Assembly: GCF_017591435.1 (NCBI RefSeq)
Contig: NC_059304.1
Span: 26,606,248-26,670,247 of the forward strand
DNA length: 64,000 nucleotides
Direction: 5' to 3'
Source: Portunus trituberculatus
Taxonomy: Eukaryota; Arthropoda; Malacostraca; Decapoda; Portunidae
Part shown: in pieces, positions 47,448-61,321 of the stretch
How positions within the stretch are numbered: the stretch's first letter is position 1
How the letters are laid out: the number at the start of each line of letters is the position of its first letter
Made by a program: the position numbers and the translations under genes
Notes under the pieces: generated by a model
The model's input: only the letters and a program-made list of their open reading frames with translations
The model's database searches: none
What the model was told of the DNA's origin: nothing

Positions 47448-47852
47448 GGGGGGAGTATTGTAGCGGCCGTTTACTTAAGTCTGCCCTACAATCATTGCAT
47501 TTTCTGTTATCACCATACATTTCCTGTCTCACCATTTCATGGCATACTAATTAATTATTTACTTTTTTTTATAGTATATTTGTCTTACTCTCGTATTATT
47601 ATATTATTCATTTTATTTATATTTGTATAATATGCAACACAAAACACTACACATTCACACACATTCACTCATTCATACATACATTCATACATACACAATC
47701 GCATACAAACTTATTAAAATTATTATTGTAAATATTATTTATATGTGTACCCAACTATTTTTGTAATAAAAAAAAACCCTCCACTGAATGCTTTTAATTC
47801 AGTTTCCTCAATTAGCATTAGCTCCAATAGTTGGTACTCTTTCCATACCAAC
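47448..47852 (+). repeat. Polypurine tract and presumed 3' LTR
   Basis: GGGGGGGAGTAT follows the pol stop and TGTAGCGGCC begins at 47,459, as expected for a gypsy 3' LTR. The rest is AT-rich, with AATAAAAAAAAA near 47,764, and ends where family-2 ORF1 resumes. No second copy lies upstream of gag, so LTR status rests on position only. Confidence 0.5.
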
Positions 47853-48669
47853 AATGCCACTACCAAAAAATGCATCAACTGTGCAGAGGAACACCATGCC
47901 CTAGCCAATAAATGTCCTCTAAGGAAAAAAGCTATTTCCGAAAAACGTAAAGTAAAAAACCAAACAAAAACACACACATACAGCCAAGCAACTAAACAAA
48001 CCATGCATCAACCTACTGCCACTTGCCAGATCGATAGAGAAACAAATATTAAAATTCAAACTTGCTTAATGTACGCCCACTACCTGAACTCGATCAACCC
48101 AGGCAGCTTTAACACAGAATTAAACAACCTATATAAAGCAAACAATCATCCTAGGATAATCATACCTAAAGACCCACCCTCAAGCAATATTCTCAACTTA
48201 ATGCCTCAGCACAACCTAGACACTACAACATCAGAACGCTTTGAATCTACAACGAACACTAACACACTCACCTCCCAAACTATCACACGAAACCATGAGA
48301 CAAACATAACTACACCAACTCCTACTAACACTCAGACTGAGGTCATGCCCACATTAGAAAAGCTCCCTGGTGCACAATTAGGGATGCAAATTATCACAAA
48401 AAAGAGCGAAGGATGGCCAAAAGAATCATTCAGCCTGAACTACCTAAAAACAGCTATTGATACTGGTAAATTTAAATGGAGATTCACAACCACAGCACAT
48501 ACTGAACAAAAAAAATTTAACTGCCTTATAAACAACGAGATAGACCTGTCTAATTGCTAGTGCATAATTGAGGACACTCTCTTTAACAAAATTCGTAATG
48601 GGCTATCTGAAGAGAGAACACCACCACGAAGTAAATCGACAAAAACCTACCACAGACACTCCTACAAGT
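47853..48669 (+). pseudogene. Family-2 ORF1, element G, C-terminal piece
   Basis: It resumes NNATTKKCINC with the third knuckle (CINCAEEHHALANKC) and the Thr/Asn-rich tail that matches F closely. A TAG near 48,558 replaces the Trp seen in F. The next gene, ORF2, starts 47 bases after the ORF1 stop. Confidence 0.85.
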
Positions 48670-48716
48670 AATACTAATAGAAACTAAACCCCCCCTAATC
48701 CAACAACTCACACAAC

Positions 48717-51112
48717 ATGGCAGACACTCACACACCACACACACTTACTATTTTACAACACAACGTACAACACTGGAACAACAAGAAAACCTCCCTCAGT
48801 AACGTATACAAGGATATAAACCCAGATATAATACTCCTTAATAGTCATGAGATCAAAAAACACGAAAATATAAAAAAATTCAACTACACTACTTACCTCA
48901 CTAACTCCAGCGATGAACTGCATGATGGTTCAGCTATTCTTGTTAAACATAACCTGAAACACAAAATAAAAAGATTATGACACAGACATATTGCAAATTA
49001 CAATAGAAACAAGTACAGGTCCGATAAACATCGCAACAACATACCTCCCACCTCGTAGACCTTATCTACCAATCCCAGACTTCCACGCAATAGCATCCCA
49101 GTCAATACAAACCTACATCATAGGGGACTTAAATGCACATCATCCCATATTAGACAACAAAACAAATAATAACGTAGGTAAAGCCTTAATGATGCTTATT
49201 GATAATGACAAATTAACACGCATAGGACCAGATTTCCCAACATACATATCTCACAACGCCTTATCCACACCAGATATAATACTAACTAACAACAAAACAT
49301 ACCACAACATAATTTCTCAACCTCGACCAACAACAGAATCAGACCACATACCCATGATCATAAAAATAACCTCATCTCCCATTAGAATAAACACACCACC
49401 TATATACATAACAAACAAAACAAACTGGGAAGAATTCAAAGAAGATGCAAAACTTAAAACAAATATATATAACATTAACACAGACGCACACATCAACCAA
49501 CCAACTCTGGAAAAGTCATTAAAAGAATGGATGACTGCAATAACTACAACTATGGGAAAACATATACCAACCAAAACATACAATACAACACACAAACCTA
49601 TATACAATAAGCGTATAAAGAACTGCAATGGTGGGTGAAACGATTAATGGAATATAGTCTCATATCAGGATGGACTTACACAAAATATATCACATATAAA
49701 ACCTTAAAACACACCATTGTAGAAGAATGCAGATAACAGAACACAACTAACTGGGAAAACGAAATAAGAAAAGCAGAGACTCGCTATAAAGATCCAAAGA
49801 AATTTTGGCAAAACGTAAAACAATTAAAAGGCAACGCATCAAATTAAACACAGCATATAATACAAAATAACCAAAAGATATATGAAGAAAAAGACAGAAT
49901 TTTTTTTTAGAGATATCTGGAGCAATATCTTCAGAATAAACCCTACAGAAAATATATTGTTCGATCAAGAGAACGATCAAATAGTTAACACTTACATTAA
50001 TAACAACATAGTAGAAATACTTCCCTACCATCAAGGAAACCCAGATAACCTAAATAACAATAATTACTTAACATCCAAAATCACAATACACAAAATTAAA
50101 AACATTTTAAAACAATTAAAAAAATAACACACCAGGATACTCTAAAATAAATAAGACCATTCTTCAGAATGTACCAGATGAAGTCTTAGATATATTCACA
50201 AAACTTCTCAACATATCGCTATCCATGGGATATTTTCCAAACATATTCAAACACTCTAAAATAAAATTGATTCCCAAACCAAACAAACCAACAACAGACC
50301 CCAATAACTTCCGCCCCATATCACTACTTGAAGTACCTGGCAAAATCTATGAAAAATTAATTAACGAGAGAGTCAGAACTTTTTTAGAACACAACAATAT
50401 ACTACCAGACACACAACATGGTTTCTGCAAACACAGATCAACAGACACAGCCCTAGCAACAATCACAGAAACCATTTCAAAATCCCTCTCAGACAAAAAA
50501 CAGTGCTGTATAGTTTTAAGAGATGTCTCCAAGGCATTTGACAAGGTATGGATAAATGGTCTCAAATACAAGTTACAGCAGATACAACTTCCTAGAATAA
50601 TAGCTAAACTACTTTGTAACTTTCTTGACAATAGATCAGCTTCTATTTCACTAAATAGTTTCGAAGGCCCAAGCTTTCAACTCCTCAGTGGTGTACCGGT
50701 ACACAAGGGAGCAGCCTATCACCCACACTTTACACAGTATATACATACGACATGCCCCCACCAATTACAGATGGGATAAACATACAATACACAGACGACA
50801 TCACACAAATTATAACCCAGGCAGGAAAATCAAGAAATATATTAACAAAAAAGATAGAGAAGGAAATTAAAAACATAAATGACTTTGAGAAACCAACACA
50901 TCAAAATTCACTATCCTCCCCATAGCGTTATTAAAGACAACCCCGGTTTACATTGGAGGAAACTTAATACCCTACTCAAATGAAGCAAATGTATTAGGAT
51001 TAAAACTCTGCCCACGTGGATACAGCAAACATGTCACACATATAATCAAAAAAGCTTCCCATGCACTCAAAGTAATAAAACGCTTTGAAACGCTAAACAC
51101 CAACATAAAATT
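48717..51112 (+). pseudogene. Family-2 ORF2 (endonuclease + RT), element G
   Basis: It starts MADTHTPHTLTILQHNVQHW. The endonuclease is open in two frames (48,717-48,980 and 48,991-49,638), with PDIILLNSHEIK, where the Glu missing in F is kept, and IIGDLNAHHPILD and SDHIPMI. The RT is readable as KLIPKPNKP, NFRPISLLEV, IVLRDVSKAFDKVW and LLSGVPVHKG. The last comes from the same four-base insertion found in F; copy H has GVPQGSS. The 18-base deletion of F is shared too. It ends at the same base as F, at the palindromic element. Confidence 0.87.
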
Positions 51113-51410
51113 AATAAAGAACATGAGACTTACCTTGGTCAGTTGAAGTGTGCTTGTAATTTTACGAGGCAAGTCACCTCTGCTGGAGGGGAGCTTTCAC
51201 ATGCCCACCGCTCCCTCCCTGCTTATTGGGTTTTGATGACGCCTAATACTTTTAATTCTCTATCATGTAGGTGGTTGTTTACTTCGAAGTCTGACTGTGC
51301 GAGGTGGCAAAGCGTATATCATGTGAAAGCTCCCCTCCAGCAGAGGTGACTTGCCTCGTAAAATTACAAGCACACTTCAACTGACCAAGGTAAGTCTCGT
51401 GTACTTTATT
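51113..51410. mobile_element. Second copy of the palindromic DIRS-like element
   Basis: It has the same structure and the same AATT-flanked position as the copy at 22,656-22,956. Its arms differ from each other by two bases near the outer end and its centre is a few bases shorter. Confidence 0.65.
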
Positions 51411-51414
51411 AATT

Positions 51415-51473
51415 TTACTTCACCAAGTCACCTTCTGCGGAGTTGAGCTTTCCCATGAGGCTTTGAAGCCATC
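51415..51473. mobile_element. 59-bp stub of a DIRS terminal repeat
   Basis: It matches 22,961-23,019, the left end of the DIRS element, then breaks off within GAAGCCAT and continues as a family-2 RT. A deletion or recombination removed the rest of the DIRS element here. Confidence 0.75.
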
Positions 51474-52598
51474 CATATCGCTATCCATGGATATTTCCCA
51501 AACATATTCAAACACTAAAATAAAATTTATTCTCAAACCAAGCAAACCAACAACAGACCCCAATAAATTCCGCCCCATATCAATACTTGAAGTACCTGGC
51601 AAAATCTATGAAAAAATAAATAACGAGAGAGTCAGAAAATTTTTAGAGAACAATATACTACCAGACACACAAAATGGTTTCCGCAAACACAGATCAACAG
51701 ACACAGCCCTAGCAACAATCACAGAAACCATTTCAAAATCCCTCTCAGACAAAAACAGTATTGTATAATTTTGAGAGATGTCTCCAAGGCATTTGACAAG
51801 ATATGGATAAATGGTTTCAAATACAAGTTACAGCAGATACAACTTTCTAGAATGATAGCCAAACTACTTTATAACTTTCTCGACAATAGATCAGCCTCTA
51901 TTTCACTAAATAGTTTCGAAGGCCCAAGCTTTCAACTCCTCAGTGGTGTACCACAAGGGAGCAGCCTATCACCCACACTTTACACAATATATACATACGA
52001 CATACCCCCACCAATTATAGATGGGATAAACATACAATACGCAGACGACATCACACAAATTATAACCCAGGCAGGAAAATCAATAAATATGCTAACAAAA
52101 AAGATAGAGAAGGAAATTAAAAACATAAATGACTTCGAAAACAAATGGAAAATAAAAACCAACACATCAAAATTCACTATCCTCCCCATAGCGTTATTAA
52201 AGACAACCCCGGTTTACATCGGAGGAAACTTAATACCCTACTCAAATGAAGCAAATGTATTAGGATTAAAACTCTGCCCACTTGGATACAGCAAACATGT
52301 CACACATATAATCAAAAAAGCTTCCCATGCACTCAAAGTAATAAAACGCTTTGAAACGCTAAACACCAACATAAAATTGCATTTAGTCAAAGCATGTGTC
52401 CTTCCTATCCTTACATATCCAACATACATACTTAACGCACTCTCAAAAAAACAAATGCTCTCACTACAACGAATACAAAATAGAGCATTAAGGTTTGCAC
52501 ACCAAGAGAAATACCCATACACAAAAACAACACAGGAACTACACTCATTATCAAACCTTGACCCTTTAAACATCACACTCCATAAAAGAGGAAACTAA
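51473..52598 (+). pseudogene. Family-2 ORF2 C-terminal half, element H
   Basis: Two frames (51,463-51,768 and 51,771-52,598) hold FRPISILEVPGKIYEK, NGFRKHRSTDTAL, RDVSKAFDKIWING, LSGVPQGSSLSPTLY and INIQYADDITQII, the usual RT motif order with YADD as active site. A frameshift near 51,765 separates the two. The end, LHLVKACVLPILTYP to HKRGN, has no RNase H, as expected for Jockey-type elements. Confidence 0.87.
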
Positions 52599-53300
52599 TA
52601 CAATTAAACAAAAAATAGAGAACGTCCTTAAGGATACAACATACATTCCAGCAATCGATGATTACGAACACGAAAATGAACACAATTGGTTTCGAAAACC
52701 TATAACATATCTTAACAAAATTAACCCATCTCCCATGTTCACAAAATACCAGACTGACCAGGAATACATACCTTGGAGACATATGACATAAAACGTACAT
52801 CACACCAACCACACATGGCCTAGAACACAATACAACAACTAACAGACAAACTACAAGGATGGTTTTCTCTCTCCTTTGCTCTGCGCCCTGAGTTGCTAGG
52901 GAGGAGGTGTGGATTATAACGGTCGTGTAGAGCATGGTGACTCCCGTTACCACTTTCCCTCCCCGGCAAGGAGTGGTGTACACCGGCAATATCTGCAGAC
53001 AACCGGCAGCGGAGGGAAGTTGAGGGGAAACATTACATCCACCAGTGTTTCCATAAAAACTCCCACCAATTAATCTAACTTTTCCAAATACAAAAACATA
53101 CACAAACAAAACACAACACACTATGACAGTTTTCGTGCGCCCTCTGCTCTGCACCCTGAGTTGCTGGGGAGGAAGTGTGGATTCTAGCTGTCGTGTAGAG
53201 CATGGTGGCTCCCGTTACCACTTCCCCTCCCAGGCAAGGGGTGGTGCACACCGGCAATATCTGCAGACAACCGGCAGCAGAGAGAGGCAAAGCAGGAAAA
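52599..53300 (+). other. Family-2 3' UTR of element H with direct repeats
   Basis: It is colinear with 38,910-39,590. The 140-bp direct repeats lie at about 52,875-53,005 and 53,140-53,275. The second is cut by the start of the tandem duplication at 53,190. Confidence 0.8.
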
Positions 53301-53351
53301 AAAATAAATAAATAAAAAATAAAAGGGAATAAAAGGAAGGAAAAAAAAAGA

Positions 53352-53600
53352 CCCTTATCAGTTTGATAGAGCCACAGATTATTAATTATTGATTATGAAT
53401 TTTTGATTAGAGTAAGCCGTAAGGGTGAGCAAAAATAAAAAATTACTTAGCAAGACGGTTTGCCCGTCATCTTTACACTCCCACTTTATTTCCTCTCCCA
53501 CTATTGCCCTCAACACTTCCCTTCCCATCAACTTTTACTCTTCATATTTTCACCCATCTTTTCTATCCATCCCTTCAACGTGTTCAACGTGTTCGCTAGT
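53352..53600 (+). repeat. Copy of the first 240 bp of the element-K leader
   Basis: The segment from GACCCTTATCAG to TTCAACG matches 39,795-40,036 and recurs at 57,691-57,940. After it the three loci diverge, except that 53.6 kb and 57.9 kb stay alike because of the duplication. Confidence 0.75.
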
Positions 53601-54644
<1,044 letters not shown>

Positions 54645-54929
54645 TGTAATTCACCTCGGTTGCCTGCTGGTCACCCAGCCAGTCTTCCCCATTACGGAGC
54701 GAGATCAGAGCTCATAGACCGATCTTCGGTTAGGACTGAGACCACGACACACTCCACACACCGGGAAAGCGAGGCCACAACCCCTCAAGTTACATCCCGT
54801 ACCTATTTACTGCTAAGTGAACAGGGGCCACACATTAAGAGGCTTGCCCGTTTGCCTCGCCGCCTCCGGGAATCGAACCCGGACCCTCTCGAGTGTGAGT
54901 CAATCGTGCTAACCACTACACTACGCGGT
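54645..54929 (-). mobile_element. tRNA-derived SINE a (unit 1)
   Basis: On the minus strand a tRNA-like head has an A box (GTAGTGGTTAGCACG, near 54,910-54,925) and a B box (GGGTTCGATTCCC, near 54,867-54,880). A body of about 200 bp and an AC-rich 3' tail follow. RNA polymerase III would transcribe it from these internal boxes. It depends on a LINE for movement. The design is common in decapod genomes, from family recognition. Confidence 0.83.
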
Positions 54930-54939
54930 GTGTGTGGGT

Positions 54940-55198
54940 GTTTCACTGTTTGATATGCTGCAGTCTCTGACGAGACAGCCAGACGTTACCCTACGGAACG
55001 AGCTCAGAGCTCATTATTTCCGATCTTCGGATAGGCCTGAGATCAGGCACACACCACACACCGGGACAACAAGGTCACAACTCCTCGATTTACATCCCGT
55101 ACCTACTCACTGCTAGGTGAACAGGGGCCACACGTGAAAGGAGACACACCCAAATATCTCCACCCGGCCGGGGAATCGAACCCCGGTCCTCTGGCTTG
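54940..55198 (-). mobile_element. tRNA-derived SINE b (unit 1), head truncated
   Basis: The body is related to SINE a (CGATCTTCGG and CCCGTACCTACT blocks). The B box is at about 55,169-55,184, but the head stops at the anticodon arm, so the A box is missing. It is joined directly to SINE c. Confidence 0.8.
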
Positions 55199-55497
55199 TG
55201 AAATGTGTTTCACTGTTTGATCTGCTGCAGTCTCTGACGAGACAGCCAGACGTTACCCTATGGAACGAGCTCAGAGCTCATTTTTTCCGATCTTCGGATA
55301 GGCCTGAGACCAGGCACACACCACACACCGGGACAACAAGGTCACAACTCCTCGATTTACATCCCGTACCTACTCACTGCTAGGTGAACAGGGGCTACAC
55401 GTGGAAGGAGACACACTCAAATATCTCCACCCGGCCGGGGAATCAAACCCCAGTCCTCTGGCTTGTGAAGCCAGCGCTCTAACCACTGAACTACCGG

Positions 55498-55499
<2 letters not shown>
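55199..55499 (-). mobile_element. tRNA-derived SINE c (unit 1), complete head
   Basis: On the minus strand it starts with a full tRNA-like head: A box in AGTTCAGTGGTTAGAGCGC (near 55,477-55,496), an anticodon loop that would read CAC, and a B box with one change (GGTTTGATTCC). SINEs b and c are nearly the same sequence, so c may have been duplicated or inserted next to b. It is not a working tRNA gene because its body continues as SINE. Confidence 0.82.

Positions 55500-55543
<44 letters not shown>
55500..55543 (+). repeat. (GT)n microsatellite
   Basis: A GT run of about 44 bases abuts the 5' end of SINE c. Confidence 0.95.
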
Positions 55544-56398
55544 CATGAGTCACACACTTTTCATTTCAAACTAGACCAAATGTCATGAATTGAAGATAAT
55601 TAATAACATTAATAATGAAATACAAGTAAAGTATGAATAAATACCTGTTCAATAAAATTAAGTTCCTTAGTTAAGCATCTCTTTAGTTCTGCATTTTATT
55701 TTTTTAACATCTTCTGTACTCAAAAGACACTCAAGGCAGTTAAACCCCATGGAAATTAACATTCATCAAAAATATAGGCAGAGTGTGTGTGTGCAACACC
55801 TAAGCTTACCTTTGTGTTCGCTACTTCCTTTCTGAATGTTATTAGTTACCTATACACTCAAACACTCAATCATACAGGTGAAAGCATTACATAAAAAGAA
55901 AAGTATTTTTTTTTTCTAATCTTACACCAGTCTCACAATATTTTTGTTTACCTCATCTGGTAAAACTGCTGATCACTAGCAATTGGAACACCCACTATAG
56001 CTGGCAAAAAATAATCAATAACTTGATAGAATTTTTTTTTTATATATTTATCTATTTTTTGGCGGGTGAAAGAAGCCCCATGTAGATAGTTTATAAGGCA
56101 ATACTGTGAATTTCCCTCTAAACGTGACACCTTTCCCTCCTCAGAGTCGTTCTTTCCCATTCTCCTCACATGAACAATGAGATACTGGTACACACTTCAC
56201 AAAACAAATAACGGATTTAAGTTTATTTTTATATCACTTTGCAGAATAGTACAGTACCTCTGTTCCTCCTTTGGTAAATGATGGAGTGATAGGTGTGGAT
56301 GTGTGCCTTTGTTTGAGTGGCACAGGATACACGTCAGCCCTCGTGAGTTCTTCATTTTTTATAATTGCTGCAATATGTTGTTAAGGACTTGAAAGGGA
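55544..56398. other. Unassigned AT-rich stretch
   Basis: No gene or known repeat is recognised. It is repeated in unit 2 (about 59,891-60,733) with an 11-base difference near 55,836. Confidence 0.6.
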
Positions 56399-56790
56399 TG
56401 TTGTTGTTGTTGTTGTTGTCAGGACCGCGAAGATCTTTCAATCCTTATGAGCCGTGGAGTAGTCCTGTGTGGATATCACAGGCGCGATAGCTGGCCGGTC
56501 TTCCTCAAGAAGGCACAGGTAAGGCGAAGGACAGCAGATTGCCAGGAAGGATGGACACCTAAGGCCGCCAGGAGGGTAAGCAGGTCGAGTGTTGTGATGC
56601 CCCGGGCAGAGAGCCAAGAACGTAATGCAGTGCGGTGGGAGTGGAAGCGTGGACAGTAGAGCAGGAAATGCTCAATGGTCTCAGGGATAGTCCTACACCA
56701 AGGGCAGATGGGATCAGGAGACAGACGTAGGCAGTACCTGTGTGCGGCGAGTGTTATGTGTCCCACGCGGATGCGGACGATGGCGACCAC
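56399..56790 (-). mobile_element. Family-3 non-LTR 3' fragment I (unit 1)
   Basis: A 390-bp 5'-truncated copy ends in a (CAA)n tail on the minus strand (56,401-56,419). It encodes the ORF2 C-terminus: VAIVRIRVGHITLAAHRYC and a finger C-X2-C-X8-H-X4-C (CPWCRTIPETIEHFLLYC), ending LRKTGQLSRL. The reading frame is open. Fingers at this position follow RNase H in I- and LOA-like elements. Confidence 0.82.
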
Positions 56791-57528
56791 TGTTGTTGTT
56801 GTTGTTTTTGGGCTTCGACGATCCCATAAATCCTATGAGCCCTGGAGGAGGCCTGTGAGGTGATTACAGGCGGGGTAGTTGTCCACACTTCTTCAGGAAG
56901 ACGCAGGTGAGGCGCAGAACCGCAGCTTGGTGTGAGGAGAGGACGCCCGCCGCCGCCAGCAGGGTGGGCAGGTCAAAGGTAGACACACCCTAGGCAGCAA
57001 GGTGATCACGAAGCACAACACGGTGGGAGTGGAAGCGGGGGCAGTGTAAGAGGAAGTGTTCGATGGTTTCCTCGACCGTCCTGCACCAGGGGCAGTAAGA
57101 GTCCGGTGATAGACCAAGGCGATGCAGGTGTGCTGTGAGTCTTGTGTGGCCCAGACGGAGGCGGGTGAGTGCTACATCTAGGATGCAGGACTGTTTCCTG
57201 ACCCAAGGCTGTGGAGATGAGTCGCTACGGTAAAGGCCCATAGAGGTGACTCGGAGTGCGTTGTTGAGTGAAGAGTCCCAGGATGAGTGGCAGAGGCGAG
57301 ATATGAGCCGTTTGGCAGAATGAAGCTGGAGGGGTAGGGGGGTAATGTTTACATGGGTTAAGGCCATCCTGGCAGCAGCATCCACCACCTCATTCCCCCG
57401 GATGCCGCTGTGGGAAGGCACCCACTGGAAGGTGATATCTCAGCCAGTGTTCAGGAGATGGAGGAAGGTGTTCTGGATGGAGTGGACGAGGGTTGTGGCG
57501 GAGGATGGCTGCCGGGACAGGAGGAGAG
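56791..57528 (-). pseudogene. Family-3 ORF2 C-terminal fragment J (unit 1)
   Basis: The copy ends in its own (CAA)n tail (56,791-56,809) directly at the 5' end of fragment I. It holds the RNase H end (PSHSGIRGNEVVDAAARMA), the long linker and the finger CPWCRTVEETIEHFLLHC in one frame (57,421-56,990), then a TAG before GVSTFDLPTLL. It is cut at 57,528 by the duplication breakpoint. This copy keeps the frame in a G-run near 57,340 where the unit-2 copy has lost bases. Confidence 0.83.
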
Positions 57529-57690
57529 CGGTCGTGTAGAGCATGGTGGCTCCCGTTACCACTTCCCCTCCCAGGCAAGGGGTGGTGCACACCGGCAATA
57601 TCTGCAGACAACCGGCAGCAGAGAGAGGCAAAGCAGGAAAAAAAATAAATGAATAAAAAATAAAAGGGAATAAAAGGAAGGAAAAAAAAA

Positions 57691-57940
57691 GACCCTTATC
57701 AGTTTGATAGAGCCACAGATTATTAATTATTGATTATGAATTTTTGATTAGAGTAAGCCGTAAGGGTGAGCAAAAATAAAAAAAAATTACTTAGCAAGAC
57801 GGTTTGCCCGTCATCTTTACACTCCCACTTTATTTCCTCTCCCACTATTGCCCTCAACACTTCCCTTCCCATCAACTTTTACTCTTCATATTTTCACCCA
57901 TCTTTTCTATCCATCCCTTCAACGTGTTCAACGTGTTCGC
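57691..57940 (+). repeat. Copy of the first 240 bp of the element-K leader (unit 2)
   Basis: Same segment as at 53,352, duplicated with the unit. Confidence 0.75.
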
Positions 57941-59268
<1,328 letters not shown>

Positions 59269-59278
59269 TGTGTGGGTG

Positions 59279-59538
59279 TTTCACTGTTTGATATGCTGCA
59301 GTCTCTGACGAGACAGCCAGACTTTACCTTACGGAACGAGCTCAGAGCTCATTATTTCCGATCTTCGGATAGGCCTGAGATCAGGCACACACCACACACC
59401 GGGACAACAAGGTCACAACTCCTCGATTTACATCCCGTACCTACTCACTGCTAGGTGAACAGGGGCCACACCTGAAAGGAGACACACCCAAATATCTCCA
59501 CCCGGCCGGGGAATCGAACCCCGGTCCTCTGGCTTGTG
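59279..59538 (-). mobile_element. tRNA-derived SINE b (unit 2), head truncated
   Basis: Duplicate of 54,940-55,198, with the same missing head. Confidence 0.8.
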
Positions 59539-59833
59539 AAGTGTGTTTCACTGTTTGATCTGCTGCAGTCTCTGACGAGACAGCCAGACGTTACCCTATG
59601 GAACGAGCTCAGAGCTCATTTTTTCCGATCTTCGGATAGGCCTGAGACCAGGCACACACCACACACCGGGACAACAAGGTCACAACTCCTCGATTTACAT
59701 CCCGTACCTACTCACTGCTAGGTGAACAGGGGCTACACGTGGAAGGAGACACACTCAAATATCTCCACCCGGCCGGGGAATCAAACCCCAGTCCTCTGGC
59801 TTGTGAAGCCAGCGCTCTAACCACTGAACTACC

Positions 59834-59836
<3 letters not shown>
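59539..59836 (-). mobile_element. tRNA-derived SINE c (unit 2)
   Basis: Duplicate of 55,199-55,499, with the complete tRNA-like head. Confidence 0.82.

Positions 59837-59890
<54 letters not shown>
59837..59890 (+). repeat. (GT)n microsatellite (unit 2)
   Basis: A GT run of about 54 bases, longer than its unit-1 partner. Confidence 0.95.
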
Positions 59891-59891
<1 letters not shown>

Positions 59892-60732
59892 CATGAGTCA
59901 CACACTTTTCATTTCAAACTAGACCAAATGTCATGAATTGAAGATAATTAATAACATTAATAATGAAATACAAGTAAAGTATGAATAAATACCTGTTCAA
60001 TAAAATTAAGTTCCTTAGTTAAGCATCTCTTTAGTTTTGCATTTTCTTTTTTTAACATCTTCTGTACTCAAAAGACACTCAAGGCAGTTAAACCCCATGG
60101 AAATTAACATTCATCAAAAATATAGGCAGAGTGTGTTTGTGTAACACCTAAGCTTACCTTTGTGTTCGCTACTTCCTTTAGTTACCTATACACTCAAACA
60201 CTCAATCTTACAGGTGAAAGCACTACATAAAAAGAAAAGTATTTTTTTTTTTCTAGTCTTACACCAGTCTCACAATATTTTTGTTTACCTCATCTGATAA
60301 AACTGCTGATCACTAGCAATTGGAACACCCACTATAGCTGGCAAAAATAATCAATAACTTGATAGAATTTTTTTTTTATATATTTATCTATTTTTTGGCG
60401 GGTGAAAGAAGCCCCATGTAGATAGTTTATAAGGCAATACTGTGAATTTCCTCTAAACGTGACACCTTCCCTCCTCAGAGTCGTTCTTTCCCATTCTCCT
60501 CACATGAACAATGAGATACTGGTACACACTTCACAAAACAAATAACGGATTTAAGTTTATTTTTATATCACTTTGCAGAATAGTACAGTACCTCTGTTCC
60601 TCCTTTGGTAAATGATGGAGTGATAGGTGTGGATGTGTGCCTTTGTTTGAGTGGCACAGGATACACGTCAGCCCTCGTGAATTCTTCATTTTTTATAATT
60701 GCTGCAATATGTTGTTAAGGACTTGAAAGGGA
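59891..60732. other. Unassigned AT-rich stretch (unit 2)
   Basis: Duplicate of 55,544-56,398. No gene is recognised. Confidence 0.6.
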
Positions 60733-61124
60733 TGTTGTTGTTGTTGTTGTTGTCAGGACCGCGAAGATCTTTAAATCCTTATGAGCCGTGGAGTAGTCCT
60801 GTGTGGATATCACAGGCGCGATAGCTGGCCGGTCTTCCTCAAGAAGGCACAGGTAAGGCGAAGGACAGCAGATTGCCGGGAGGGATGGACACCTGAGGCC
60901 GCCAGGAGGGTAAGCAGGTCGAGCGTTGTGATGCCCAGGGCAGAGAGCCAAAAACGTAATGCAGTGCGGTGGGAGTGGAAGCGTGGACAGTAGAGCAGGA
61001 AATGCTCAATGGTCTCAGGGATAGTCCTACACCAAGGGCAGATGGGATCAGGAGACAGACGTAGGCAGTACCTGTGTGCGGCGAGTGTTATGTGTCCCAC
61101 GCGGATGCGGACGATGGCGACCAC
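60733..61124 (-). mobile_element. Family-3 non-LTR 3' fragment I (unit 2)
   Basis: Duplicate of 56,399-56,790. The open frame with the CPWC finger and the (CAA)n tail are kept, with a few amino-acid changes. Confidence 0.82.
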
Positions 61125-61321
61125 TGTTGTTGTTGTTGTTTTTGGGCTTCGACGATCCCATAAATCCTATGAGCCCTGGAGGAGGCCTGTGAGGTGATTA
61201 CAGGCGGGGTAGTTGTCCACACTTCTTCAGGAAGACGCAGGTGAGGCGCAGAACCGCAGCTTGGTGTGAGGAGTGGACGCCCGCCGCCGCCAGCAGGGTG
61301 GGCAGGTCAAAGGTAGACACA

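Larger units (their letters stand above)
42890..47852 (+). mobile_element. Ty3/gypsy retrotransposon (CsRn1-like) inside element G
   Basis: The insertion interrupts family-2 ORF1. It has a leader with tandem repeats, gag (frameshifted) and a long intact pol ordered PR, RT, RNase H, IN, which is the Ty3/gypsy order. The gag finger C-X2-H-X9-C-X3-C is typical of the CsRn1 clade. A G-rich polypurine tract precedes TGTAGCGGCC at 47,459, a likely LTR start. I find no matching copy of that LTR on the 5' side and no target duplication, so the outer borders are approximate. Confidence 0.85.
51473..53300 (+). mobile_element. Family-2 non-LTR element H (RT and 3' end)
   Basis: It begins inside the RT (ATCGCTATCCATGG) and runs to the 3' UTR and an A-rich tail (about 53,297-53,350). 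It is the only family-2 copy here that is uninterrupted across the DIRS target site, and so shows what the empty site looks like. Confidence 0.87.

Noticed and set aside
54928..55383. Repeated 60-residue frames starting MCVGVSLFDMLQ or MKCVSLFDLLQ
   Set aside because: They are readings of SINE bodies on the strand opposite to transcription.
55437..55499. A genuine tRNA gene (anticodon loop CAC)
   Set aside because: The tRNA-like head continues into a SINE body, the B box has a change and the same unit is repeated; no true acceptor stem closes it.
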